This document shows, piece by piece, positions 1 to 6,767 of a DNA stretch of 6,936 nt. Under the pieces are notes generated by a model, which made no database searches, was not told the DNA's origin, and saw nothing but the letters and a program-made list of their open reading frames with translations. The position numbers were made by a program, and so were the translations under genes. Each line of letters starts with the position of its first letter. Within the stretch, counting starts at the first letter, position 1. Source of the DNA: JAKEGK01 sp036507695 (GTDB lineage Bacteria > Pseudomonadota > Gammaproteobacteria > SZUA-152); assembly GCA_036507695.1 (NCBI GenBank), contig DATCIR010000368.1, positions 1-6,936 on the forward strand. Direction: 5' to 3'.

Positions 1-434
1 AGAGCAACCCAATGAAATAATCGCGACTGGGCATTTTCACCTTGCGGCAGCATGAGTTTGACGCTGGCTTTGGCGCTCATTTTATTCAAATCCTTGGCGA
101 TGCCGGAGAGTGCTTGCGCGGCCATGACATAAGCAACGCTCAACCAGGCATCCGGCACGGTCAACATGACCAGCGCGGCGACCTGCAGGCTCATACCCAG
201 ATGCATGGTGATATTGAGACCCAGGCGCGCGCCAATCCAGCCGCCCGTCAGGTTCGTCACCACCCCGAAGAACTCATAAAACAAAAACAACATCGCCACT
301 TCAAACGGGCTGTAACCCAGCTGATGGAAATACAACACCACCAGCATGCGGACGGCGCCGTCGGTAATGGTAAATCCCCAGTAACCGCCGGTGACTACAA
401 GGTAGTTGCGCAATCCGGTAACCGATTCGTTCAT
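1..434 (-). CDS. arsJ: ArsJ organoarsenical efflux permease (MFS), N-terminal part
   Basis: This is the first 144 codons of a major facilitator superfamily permease; the rest lies beyond the window start. ArsJ exports 1-arseno-3-phosphoglycerate across the inner membrane and works with the GAPDH encoded just upstream. The protein starts MNESVTGLRNYLVVTGGYW and has hydrophobic membrane segments at about residues 18-38, 43-62, 75-94 and 98-116. A motif-A-like loop, GGWIGARLG, is at 64-72, and GIAKDLNKMSAK, which I recognise as typical of ArsJ, is at 111-122. Family members are about 400 residues. The ATG at 434 lies 25 bp after the GAPDH stop and has no clear Shine-Dalgarno, so translation may be coupled to GAPDH. 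The family call rests on remembered motifs plus gene order and is strong; completeness of the gene cannot be judged. Confidence 0.92.
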   Translation of the reverse strand, partial: MNESVTGLRNYLVVTGGYWGFTITDGAVRMLVVLYFHQLGYSPFEVAMLFLFYEFFGVVTNLTGGWIGARLGLNITMHLGMSLQVAALVMLTVPDAWLSVAYVMAAQALSGIAKDLNKMSAKASVKLMLPQGENAQSRLFHWVA

Positions 435-459
435 GCAGGCAGGCGCGATAAAGGCATAA

Positions 460-1467
460 CTAACACATAGCACGGGCGACTTTGCGCGCCAGTTCCAGCA
501 GGCGGTTGGCATAGCCCGTTTCATTGTCATACCAGATCAACACTTTCACCTGGGTATCGTCAACAACCATGGTTGACAGCCCATCTACAATTCCAGAGCG
601 GGTGTCGTCCTTATAATCCACCGACACCAGGGGCAGCTCTTCATAACCGAGGATGCCGTTAAGTTCGTGCTGCGCGGCGTGCGCGAAGAAGCCGTTGACT
701 TCCTCCACCGTGGTGGCACGCGGCGCTTCAAACACAAAATCCGTCAGCGATGCGTTGAGTAGCGGCACCCGCACAGCCAATCCATTCAGCTTGCCTTTGA
801 GCTCAGGAAAAATTTCGGTGATCGCTTTTGCCGAACCGGTAGTGGTGGGTATCAACGACAGACTGCTGGCCCTGGCGCGGCGCCAGTCCTTATGACCTTT
901 ATCAATCACGGTTTGGGTGTTGGTGACGTCATGGATGGTAGTCATGGCGCCGTGCACAATGCCGATATTTTCCTGCAATACCTTAACCACGGGCGCCAGA
1001 CAGTTGGTGGTACAGGAAGCGGCCGTCACAATATGGTGTCCGGCAGGATCATATAAATGGTCGTTGACTCCCATCACTACATTCAACGCATCCTTGACCG
1101 GCGCGGCCACTACAACCTTTTTGACACCTTGGTCAAAATAGCATTGTAGTGATTCCGGAGTTCGAAACTTGCCGCTGGCTTCAATCACTAACTCCACATT
1201 GGCGGCCGCCCAATCCACGTCACCCGGCTGGGACACGGAACTGTATTTTATCACCTGTTTTTCAACCTTGATTTGATTAGCTGTAGCCATCACGTCATGA
1301 TCCCAGCGGCCATGCACGGAATCATATTTTAATAAATGCGCCGAGCACGCGGCGTCTGCGGCGGTTTCGTTGATATGAACGAACTCCAGCTCATCACACC
1401 CCCAGGCGGCGCGCAATCCCAAACGGCCCATGCGGCCAAAGCCATTAATGCCTGCGCGAATTGCCAC
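460..1467 (-). CDS. gap: Glyceraldehyde-3-phosphate dehydrogenase of the arsenate-resistance operon
   Basis: A full-length 335-residue type I GAPDH. The Rossmann NAD site is at the N terminus (NGFGRMGRLG, residues 8-17). The catalytic cysteine is Cys152 in SCTTNC and the partner is His179 in TTIHD. The C terminus carries WYDNETGY (312-319). The usual reaction is NAD-dependent oxidation and phosphorylation of glyceraldehyde-3-phosphate. In ars operons the enzyme takes arsenate instead of phosphate and yields 1-arseno-3-phosphoglycerate for export by ArsJ. Position between arsR and arsJ supports this role; the sequence alone does not exclude a glycolytic role. The start is GTG at 1467 (translated as Met), preceded by GGGAGA with a suitable spacing. 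It follows arsR after 56 bp and ends TAG 25 bp before arsJ. Cytoplasmic; no signal peptide. Confidence 0.95.
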   Translation of the reverse strand: MAIRAGINGFGRMGRLGLRAAWGCDELEFVHINETAADAACSAHLLKYDSVHGRWDHDVMATANQIKVEKQVIKYSSVSQPGDVDWAAANVELVIEASGKFRTPESLQCYFDQGVKKVVVAAPVKDALNVVMGVNDHLYDPAGHHIVTAASCTTNCLAPVVKVLQENIGIVHGAMTTIHDVTNTQTVIDKGHKDWRRARASSLSLIPTTTGSAKAITEIFPELKGKLNGLAVRVPLLNASLTDFVFEAPRATTVEEVNGFFAHAAQHELNGILGYEELPLVSVDYKDDTRSGIVDGLSTMVVDDTQVKVLIWYDNETGYANRLLELARKVARAMC

Positions 1468-1475
1468 TATGATTT

Positions 1476-1481
1476 TCTCCC
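1476..1481 (-). promoter_or_regulatory. Ribosome binding site of the GAPDH gene
   Basis: GGGAGA on the minus strand, about 8 bases before the GTG at 1467. It supports that GTG as the true start although no ATG is present there. Confidence 0.7.
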
Positions 1482-1523
1482 GGATTTATCCAGCCAGTCT
1501 GTAGGCAAATTGTTTCAATATAG

Positions 1524-1871
1524 TTACGCACAGCGGGGGGCGCCGGGCCGGCTGGACATGTTTGCTAAAACTTTCTTGTCATTGTTGAACGGCGCTTGTT
1601 CCAAAACGCCTTTTGCAGTGGCGCGCAATACCTCCAGCGCCCACTTGGGAAGTCCAGGATGCACCCGGTAATAAATCCACAGACCATCACGGCGGTCGCG
1701 CACGATTCCGGCTTCACGCAATAAGGCAAGGTGCCTTGATACGGCGGGCTGCGCTATGTCCAGCACGTAGGTAAACTCACATACGCAAAGTTCCTTTTCC
1801 TTTACCAGCAGCATCAGGCAACGCAAGCGGATAATATTCGAAAGCGCGGAAAAAAAAGTTTCGGGATCCAT
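1524..1871 (-). CDS. arsR: ArsR-family arsenite-responsive transcriptional repressor
   Basis: A 115-residue winged-helix repressor, first gene of the ars operon. The As(III) site is ELCVCEF (Cys29 and Cys31), the same arrangement as the ELCVCDL motif of plasmid R773 ArsR. The third cysteine of R773 (Cys37) is Thr34 here; in R773 the CxC pair is enough for induction. The recognition region follows at about 35-57 (AQPAVSRHLALLREAGIV) and the beta wing at 58-70 (RDRRDGLWIYYR). I chose the ATG at 1871 (MDPETFF), which has GGGAG 11 bases upstream. The open frame extends to an ATG at 1934, but that would place 21 codons over the promoter and matches no ArsR N terminus. It is expected to repress arsR-gap-arsJ until arsenite binds. 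Since the pathway exports arsenate as an ester, induction still needs some reduction of arsenate to arsenite in the cell. Confidence 0.93.
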   Translation of the reverse strand: MDPETFFSALSNIIRLRCLMLLVKEKELCVCEFTYVLDIAQPAVSRHLALLREAGIVRDRRDGLWIYYRVHPGLPKWALEVLRATAKGVLEQAPFNNDKKVLANMSSRPGAPRCA

Positions 1872-1904
1872 CACTCGGCAATCTCCCAATATATTGAGTT
1901 TCTG

Positions 1905-1944
1905 ATATATATGATAAGTAATATATATTGTCAATCATATATAT
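1905..1944. promoter_or_regulatory. Probable ArsR operator: 11-bp inverted repeat over the promoter
   Basis: The arms ATATATATGAT (1905-1915) and ATCATATATAT (1934-1944) are perfect inverted copies, with an 18-bp spacer and about 29 bp between arm centres. One arm covers the -10 box and the other touches the upstream edge of the -35 box, so a bound dimer, or two dimers, would block RNA polymerase. ATCATAT-type half-sites are common in ArsR operators. That ArsR binds here is inference from position and symmetry. Confidence 0.62.
1906..1934 (-). promoter_or_regulatory. Sigma70-type promoter of the ars operon
   Basis: On the minus strand a consensus -35 box TTGACA (1934-1929) is followed by exactly 17 bases and a -10 box TATATA (1911-1906). 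Transcription would start near 1899, leaving a leader of about 28 bases before arsR. A consensus -35 with optimal spacing suggests a strong promoter that needs tight repression. Confidence 0.8.
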
Positions 1945-1946
1945 TC

Positions 1947-1954
1947 TGTGGAAC
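1947..1954. repeat. Left target-site duplication of the MITE
   Basis: TGTGGAAC directly outside the left terminal repeat. The same 8 bases lie directly outside the right terminal repeat. It sits 12 bp upstream of the arsR -35 box. Confidence 0.8.
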
Positions 1955-2112
1955 GTAACTACTCACCCGTGGGCGGCGCCGGCGTCTCCTGCCGGGGGAC
2001 GCCACAAGTACGTCCCTGTAGGCTCGACTGCGGCCATCCCTGGCCGCAGACGCCCCCGGCAGGAGACACCGGCACCGCCTTAACCTATGCTGCACACGGG
2101 GTGAGTAGTTAC
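1955..2112. mobile_element. 158-bp MITE-like palindromic element with IS66-like ends
   Basis: The element begins GTAACTACTCACCC and ends with its inverted copy, GGGTGAGTAGTTAC; it is flanked by an exact 8-bp duplication, TGTGGAAC. After an asymmetric 15-base insert in the right half, a second pair of arms follows (1972-1998 and 2053-2079; 25 of 27 positions complementary). At the centre is a perfect 9-bp hairpin (2028-2049). It encodes no credible protein. IS66-family transposons are known for ends starting GTAA and for 8-bp duplications, so an IS66-type transposase acting in trans is the best guess. It is much richer in G+C than the AT-rich promoter beside it. The family assignment is inference; the terminal repeats and duplication are directly visible. 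Confidence 0.82.
2028..2049. repeat. Perfect central hairpin of the MITE
   Basis: CTGCGGCCA and TGGCCGCAG are perfect inverted copies around the loop TCCC. Just before it stands TCCCTGTAGGCTCGA (2013-2027), a motif that recurs at the right edge of the window in the other orientation. There is no T-run after the stem, so it does not look like an intrinsic terminator. Confidence 0.75.
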
Positions 2113-2120
2113 TGTGGAAC
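2113..2120. repeat. Right target-site duplication of the MITE
   Basis: TGTGGAAC, identical to 1947-1954. Removing the element and one copy rejoins the pre-insertion sequence TATATTCTGTGGAACAAGAA. Confidence 0.8.
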
Positions 2121-2218
2121 AAGAAATTGGTGGACTTATTGGATCAGGAAAAATTCCTGCGCGGACGGCTGCTGCCATCAATACCGGCAAGCGTGCCGCA
2201 TACACAAACAAGATTCAT
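2121..2218. other. Short stretch between the MITE and the haem-protein terminator, no recognised gene
   Basis: About 100 bases with no recognised feature. A plus-strand frame opens at a GTG inside the duplication (2114) and reads about 40 codons (EQEIGGLIGSGKIPARTAA and onward) to a stop at 2234-2236 inside the terminator stem. It has no good ribosome binding site and resembles no family I know. It may be a decayed gene end or chance. Confidence 0.3.
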
Positions 2219-2246
2219 AAAAAAAGGCGGTGGTAAACCGCCTTTT
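2219..2246 (-). terminator. Intrinsic terminator of the DUF3365 gene
   Basis: Perfect 10-bp inverted repeat AAAAGGCGGT (2222-2231) and ACCGCCTTTT (2237-2246) with a 5-base loop. In the minus-strand transcript the stem is followed by seven U residues. It lies 34 bp after the stop codon of the haem protein. The plus-strand side has only four Ts, so it works best for leftward transcription and should insulate arsR from upstream read-through. Confidence 0.85.
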
Positions 2247-2279
2247 CAGCGCTTTGGAATGACGTAGTACCAGGTAAAA

Positions 2280-2861
2280 TTACAAAGGCCGTTTGATACT
2301 GACCGCACCGCGCAGATCACCCGCCTTATAACCTGTGGCCTGGTCGTGCGGGTAGCGCTCTTTCAGCAATGCTTTCACTTCATCTTTCATTTCTTTGGGA
2401 TCGCCATGACAGGCCAGGCACTGAGGCTGTACACCGATCGCTTTCATGAAACGAAAATAGTTTCCGCCGGGCTCTTCCACAATTTCGGCAACCGCCATTT
2501 TGTCAAAAGTTTCACCCTTGCCAGACCGCTCCTGGAACTGCGCCAACACCTTTTGTTCCCAGGAGTCCGGTAAACCCAGCATGGGATTGCGCACCCGGGT
2601 ACCAACACGTGTGACCTTCCAGCCTTTATCCCGGGATATTTGCCCGGTTATTTGCGGCGCCAACTCGGAACATACCTTCACCGCGGCCACCGGACCGCCT
2701 GCCTGCATTTCTTTTTGCAGGGCTTCACCCAATTGCTTCACAAACACCTGCGTAATATCCGCCGCTTCCTGTTTCATGACAGTCATGTCATTGGCAAAAA
2801 CCAGCGTAGTAAATAACGTCAATAGAATAAAACCGGCTACATTGGAAAATATCCGTCTCAT
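2280..2861 (-). CDS. Exported Tll0287-like (DUF3365) c-type haem protein
   Basis: A 193-residue protein with a signal peptide (basic MRR start, hydrophobic 8-22, likely cleavage after VFA at 23), so it acts in the periplasm. The mature part matches DUF3365/Tll0287-like proteins. It has a single c-type haem motif, CLACH (Cys148, Cys151, His152), followed by the DLRGAVSI segment (182-189) typical of the family. Cys64 in AVKVCSELAP lies where the structure of cyanobacterial Tll0287 has a cysteine axial ligand, opposite the CXXCH histidine. That His/Cys coordination is rare and is linked to redox or gas sensing rather than electron transfer; function here is inferred. No sensor kinase or other output domain is fused. 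The start is fixed by a near-consensus ribosome binding site. A terminator closes the gene and 339 bp separate it from the EF-hand gene, so it is probably transcribed alone. Confidence 0.88.
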   Translation of the reverse strand: MRRIFSNVAGFILLTLFTTLVFANDMTVMKQEAADITQVFVKQLGEALQKEMQAGGPVAAVKVCSELAPQITGQISRDKGWKVTRVGTRVRNPMLGLPDSWEQKVLAQFQERSGKGETFDKMAVAEIVEEPGGNYFRFMKAIGVQPQCLACHGDPKEMKDEVKALLKERYPHDQATGYKAGDLRGAVSIKRPL

Positions 2862-2863
2862 AA

Positions 2864-2872
2864 CACCTCCTA
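2864..2872 (-). promoter_or_regulatory. Strong ribosome binding site of the DUF3365 gene
   Basis: TAGGAGGTG on the minus strand, two bases before the ATG at 2861 (AGGAGG core to ATG, four to five bases). It is close to the full anti-Shine-Dalgarno complement and decides the start. Confidence 0.85.
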
Positions 2873-3200
2873 TGCGTGGTTTAGAACTAGTACGTCACAA
2901 TGGATGATAGTGGCAAACCCGGTGAGTCGAGATACTGACACATAACAACCTAAGTAGAAATACAGTAAAAAATATTCTCAGTAGTAGTTGTTGGAAAGCA
3001 TGGATGGTTTGTATTCAACAGGAAATAAGCGCCACAATACCAACTAATTTTTATGATGCTCGATATGGATATATTTGACCCGGTAAAACCAACTCAGAGT
3101 GTGACGATAACTGAATGACGGCTGTTAGTTGTTACCATAATTTATTATCGCCTTATCACCGCCTTTTATCAGTACTACTGGCAACAGTTTAAACATACCG
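2873..3200. other. Gene-free interval between the EF-hand and DUF3365 genes
   Basis: AT-rich, with no credible coding frame on either strand and no RNA gene that I can recognise. It must hold the end of the RND/EF-hand transcript and the promoter of the haem-protein gene. I find no clear intrinsic terminator. On the minus strand a TTGCCA followed after 17-18 bases by TACTAG-like sequence near 2886-2916 is the best promoter candidate but is weak. Confidence 0.4.
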
Positions 3201-3578
3201 TTATTGCCTTCTCGGCAGAAGCGGCTGAACAACCACTGTGAGTTCCGTATAACTGATTTTTTCATCGCCATCGTCGTCGATTTCGTTAAATAGCCAGAGA
3301 GGCGTGTTGGCCAGTTCGGCGATTTTTTGCCGCAAGTTTATAATATTAGGGTCTGTCTGGAGCTGAGCGAATTCATGGGCATCAAGGAACCCGTCGCCAT
3401 CGGTGTCATGGCGGGTAAACGCATTATAAATGGTCTTATAGTGTTGCTTTGTTTCCGGACTTTCTAACGACGTATCGCCGATTTCTTGCGTGCCTTTTGC
3501 GGCGCAGGACAATAAAACCATACTCACTAAAGCAATACCAGGCAACTTTATTAGTTTGCCCATTGATAGTTTGATCAT
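3201..3578 (-). CDS. Small EF-hand calcium-binding lipoprotein
   Basis: A 125-residue protein with a lipoprotein signal: basic start, hydrophobic 12-24 and a lipobox LLSC with Cys25 as the probable lipidated residue. Ala follows the cysteine, which by the +2 rule favours the outer membrane. Two EF-hand loops are visible. Loop one is DTDGDGFLDAHE (58-69), with canonical ligands at positions 1, 3, 5, 9 and 12. Loop two is DDDGDEKISYTE (101-112), with Glu replacing the usual Gly at position 6. The spacing suggests a paired EF-hand domain that binds calcium in the periplasm. It starts 30 bp after the RND stop, so the two are probably co-transcribed; a link to the pump is inference. The ATG at 3578 has only a weak GGA before it. 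A second ATG at 3563 would also leave a usable signal. Confidence 0.82.
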   Translation of the reverse strand: MIKLSMGKLIKLPGIALVSMVLLSCAAKGTQEIGDTSLESPETKQHYKTIYNAFTRHDTDGDGFLDAHEFAQLQTDPNIINLRQKIAELANTPLWLFNEIDDDGDEKISYTELTVVVQPLLPRRQ

Positions 3579-3608
3579 TATTCCAAATCCGCTGCTTGCA
3601 GTTTGTTA

Positions 3609-6600
3609 TCAGGAATTGACCGGTTGCACTAGATCAGCGACAACGCTTTGCTCTTTATAGTGTAGCAGGCTATAAATCGCCGGCACCAGATACAGGCTGA
3701 CAATCATGGAAAACGACAGTCCGGATACAACGGTTACTGCCAGGGGTTGCAGCATCTCGGCACCCTCACCCCATCCAAGCGCCAGGGGCACCATACCGAC
3801 CACCGTGGTCAGCGTGGTCATGAGTATCGGGCGCAGCCTGACCCTGGCCGCCTGCATGATCGCATCCATCTTTGCCACGCCTTGCGCCCGCACGATTTCT
3901 ATATATTCCACCAGCACGATAGCGTTGTTCACGACGATGCCCGCCAGCATAATCAACCCCAGCTTGACCGGCATGGATAGTTGCAAGCTCGTCAGGTCCA
4001 CGCCCATGGCCACGCCGATCGCCGCAAACGGTACGCTCAACATAATAACAAATGGATTGAGCAATGACTCATACTGCACCGCCATCACCACGAACACCAG
4101 GAAAAACGCCAGGGCTATTAAAACCAACACCAGTTTTTGCCCTTCCCGTAACAGCTTACTGGAACCCGCGTCATATATATTGTAACCGGCGGGCACCTGA
4201 AAATCCGCCACCACCTTATTGATTTCCTGCGTTACACCACCCAGGGTCGCGCCTTCCGACAGGGTTGCGCTGATTTCCACCACACGCATCTGATTATCCC
4301 GGTTAATACTGGCGGGCGACTTAACCAAGTGGATATTGGCGACGTTACCCATATACACCGGCGGCCTGTCACGTGTTCCCGCAAACAACAATATCGACTC
4401 GAGATCCTGTGGATTGGCGGCTTCGGTTTGCGGCAGGCGAACTCGCACATCATAGGCGCGGTCTCCCTCGATAAAATCCGTGACTACACTGCCTTCCAGC
4501 GCCACCCGCATGGCGTCTGTAATGTCTCCCACGTTGAATCCCAACGCGCTGGCCCGTTCGCGGTCGATATTGATGGACAGCTCGAAATTTTCTTCTTCCA
4601 GGGACTGTTCCAGGTTTTTCAAGCCTTCGATACCTTTCAAACGCTCCACCAGATCGCCGGCATGTTTTCTCAGCATGTCCAGATCTTGCCCCTGAATACG
4701 CAAACTAATATCTTCATCGCCTCGGCTGGTGCGGATACCACGAATGCCCCGTTGAGACATATTGACCTTGATACCGGCCATTTGCTGCTGGGCAATCAGC
4801 TTGTTCATTTTTTCCATCCAGGCCTGACTGCTGATATCACGCTGCGCGACGGGCGCCAATTGCACGGTAAGGGTGCTCTCATTGGGGCTTTCGCGCTCGG
4901 TGCGTCCAAACACGGCGCCACCGACCAGGCTAAAAACCGTCTCGGTTTCGGGTTGGGAAAGCATCAACTCCTCAATGATCCTCACGCTGGCGTCCATTTC
5001 ATCCAAGGCGACGCCGGTGTCAGCCTTGATTTTTACTGTAATTTGCCCGTCATCCAGCTTGGGTAGAAAGATTTCGTTACCGCTGAATATGGTTGGCACC
5101 GCGTAGAACATGCCGGCGACAAATAAGACTATTAACGTCCACCGGAACTGTAAAACCCAAGCCAGCGAGCGGGCATAGTACTCCTGCAAACGGTACATGC
5201 CGCCGTCAATCATTTTGCGAACGCGGCTGTCACTGGTGGTGGTGACTCTTGCCGACAGGGTGGGTACGAGGGTCAATGCGATAACCAAAGAAGCCAAGAT
5301 GGCGGCGGAAATCGTAATAATCAGTTCCCGGAATAATAATCCGGTAAGGCCGCCAATGAATAAAAACGGCAGCACCGCCGCCAGATTGGTGGAAGTGGAT
5401 GCGACAATAGCGCTATTTACTTCCTTGGCGGCAGTAATCGCGGATTGCCCGGAAGGCGCGTGGTCCTCGCGCTGGTGCCGGTAAATGTTTTCCAGCATGA
5501 CAATGGTATTATCCACCAGCATACCCACCCCCAGCGCCAGGCCACCGAGCGTCATCACATTTAATGTCAGTCCGCCCAAACCCATCAGCACAAACGTCAC
5601 CATAATCGCGATCGGAATCGCGCTGCCGATGATCAGGGTACGGCGCAGGTTGCCCAGAAAAATATAAACCACGGCCATCGCCAGTAACGCACCGCTGATG
5701 GCCGCCAGGGTGGAATTGCTCAGTGAATGCCGGATATAAACCGACTGGTCGGCGACAGGCACGATTTCAACATCATCCGGCAGTAATCCTTGCGCGCGCA
5801 AATAAGTCATGCGTTCATTGACAACATCCACCACGGCAACCGTATTGGCATTGGGTTGTTTTTGAATCGACAATTTGATACCGCTAACACCATTGGCCCG
5901 TACCCGGATGCGTTCATCCTCGTGGGTGTCAATCACATTGGCCACTTCACCCAGATAGATCGTCTTGCCATCCGCCGCGGGCAAGGGAAGCTGTGTGATT
6001 TGACTGACTTCGGTAAACCGGCCACTGATTTTGCCCGATATTTGCTGGCGCGACATCTGCAAACGGCCCGCGGGATCTTCGCGGTTTCCGCGTTGCAAGG
6101 TTTCAATGACGTCGTTCATGCTTAGGCCGATTCCCGCCAGGCGTTGCTGGTCAACCAGTACATGAATTTCGCGGACCATGCCTCCGCCGATTTCCGCCGC
6201 CGCGACACCCGGCAAATTGAGAAACCATTTTCGCAGCACATCATCACTCCAGCTGCGCAGCTCAACCGCATCGCGAAACGCCGATGTCACCACAAATTCC
6301 AGAACCGGAATTTGCGAAGGATCACGTTTGAAGATTACCGGCGGATCAATGGTATCCGGCAAAAAACGTTTCGCCCGGTCCAGCCGGGTACTGGCGTCAC
6401 GCAAAGCGATATCAATATCCTTGCCGTATTCAAACGACAAATCCACCGATGAGGAGCCCTGGGAAGTGCGGGATTGGATACTGATAGCGTCTTCGGTGAT
6501 CGCCAGTTGTTCTTCCAACTGACGCGTTATACGATCCTCCATCACGGTCGCCGGCACACCGGGATCGAGGATACGGACACGTATTTCGGGATAAATAATA

Positions 6601-6767
6601 TGGGGCAACAAATCGATGGACAGGCGTCCCAGCGCGAACAAGCCGAGCACAACTACCGCGACTGAAATCACGGTCACCCCAACCGGATGCCGTATTGATA
6701 GCGCGGCTAAACCGCCCGTGCGTGCAGTGAGTTGTTTTAATCCCAGTTTTAAGGGTTGCTGAGCCAT
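3609..6767 (-). CDS. RND efflux transporter permease subunit (AcrB/HAE-1-like)
   Basis: A full-length 1052-residue inner-membrane proton antiporter of the RND superfamily. TM1 is at about 29-47, then a large periplasmic porter/docking region (48-348). TM2-6 span 351-505 and TM7 541-560, a second periplasmic region covers 561-876, and TM8-12 span 878-1034. TM4 has GMLVDNTIVMLEN with Asp419 in the place of AcrB Asp407; the adjacent Asp408 is Asn420 here. TM10 has GIVVNNAIVLVEY, with Asn at the AcrB Lys940 site. Both occur in many RND pumps outside the AcrB type. Substrate cannot be told from sequence; CusA-type methionine metal sites are not evident. No adaptor (MFP) or TolC-like gene is in the window; an adaptor may lie past 6936. 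The ATG at 6767 has no clear Shine-Dalgarno, but a stop closes the frame upstream. Confidence 0.93.
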   Translation of the reverse strand: MAQQPLKLGLKQLTARTGGLAALSIRHPVGVTVISVAVVVLGLFALGRLSIDLLPHIIYPEIRVRILDPGVPATVMEDRITRQLEEQLAITEDAISIQSRTSQGSSSVDLSFEYGKDIDIALRDASTRLDRAKRFLPDTIDPPVIFKRDPSQIPVLEFVVTSAFRDAVELRSWSDDVLRKWFLNLPGVAAAEIGGGMVREIHVLVDQQRLAGIGLSMNDVIETLQRGNREDPAGRLQMSRQQISGKISGRFTEVSQITQLPLPAADGKTIYLGEVANVIDTHEDERIRVRANGVSGIKLSIQKQPNANTVAVVDVVNERMTYLRAQGLLPDDVEIVPVADQSVYIRHSLSNSTLAAISGALLAMAVVYIFLGNLRRTLIIGSAIPIAIMVTFVLMGLGGLTLNVMTLGGLALGVGMLVDNTIVMLENIYRHQREDHAPSGQSAITAAKEVNSAIVASTSTNLAAVLPFLFIGGLTGLLFRELIITISAAILASLVIALTLVPTLSARVTTTSDSRVRKMIDGGMYRLQEYYARSLAWVLQFRWTLIVLFVAGMFYAVPTIFSGNEIFLPKLDDGQITVKIKADTGVALDEMDASVRIIEELMLSQPETETVFSLVGGAVFGRTERESPNESTLTVQLAPVAQRDISSQAWMEKMNKLIAQQQMAGIKVNMSQRGIRGIRTSRGDEDISLRIQGQDLDMLRKHAGDLVERLKGIEGLKNLEQSLEEENFELSINIDRERASALGFNVGDITDAMRVALEGSVVTDFIEGDRAYDVRVRLPQTEAANPQDLESILLFAGTRDRPPVYMGNVANIHLVKSPASINRDNQMRVVEISATLSEGATLGGVTQEINKVVADFQVPAGYNIYDAGSSKLLREGQKLVLVLIALAFFLVFVVMAVQYESLLNPFVIMLSVPFAAIGVAMGVDLTSLQLSMPVKLGLIMLAGIVVNNAIVLVEYIEIVRAQGVAKMDAIMQAARVRLRPILMTTLTTVVGMVPLALGWGEGAEMLQPLAVTVVSGLSFSMIVSLYLVPAIYSLLHYKEQSVVADLVQPVNS

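Noticed and set aside
312..319. Thr in the GAPDH YDNETGY motif as an unusual substitution (residue numbers of the 460-1467 product)
   Set aside because: The same residue is found in ordinary enterobacterial GapA, so it is not notable.
42..470. Plus-strand open frame of 142 codons
   Set aside because: Antisense shadow of arsJ, whose minus-strand translation gives a coherent MFS protein.
1872..1934. Longer ArsR start at the ATG at 1934
   Set aside because: The extra 21 residues read through the -35/-10 promoter, lack homology to ArsR N termini, and the ATG at 1871 has a Shine-Dalgarno.
2028..2049. MITE central hairpin as an intrinsic terminator
   Set aside because: No U-tract follows the stem on either strand.
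1931..2220. Open frames on both strands across the MITE (1931-2122 minus, 1948-2220 plus)
   Set aside because: They arise from the G+C-rich palindrome, give arginine- or cysteine-rich nonsense and overlap the terminal repeats.
4329..5066. Plus-strand open frame of 245 codons
   Set aside because: Antisense to the RND gene, which is intact across it with all family motifs.
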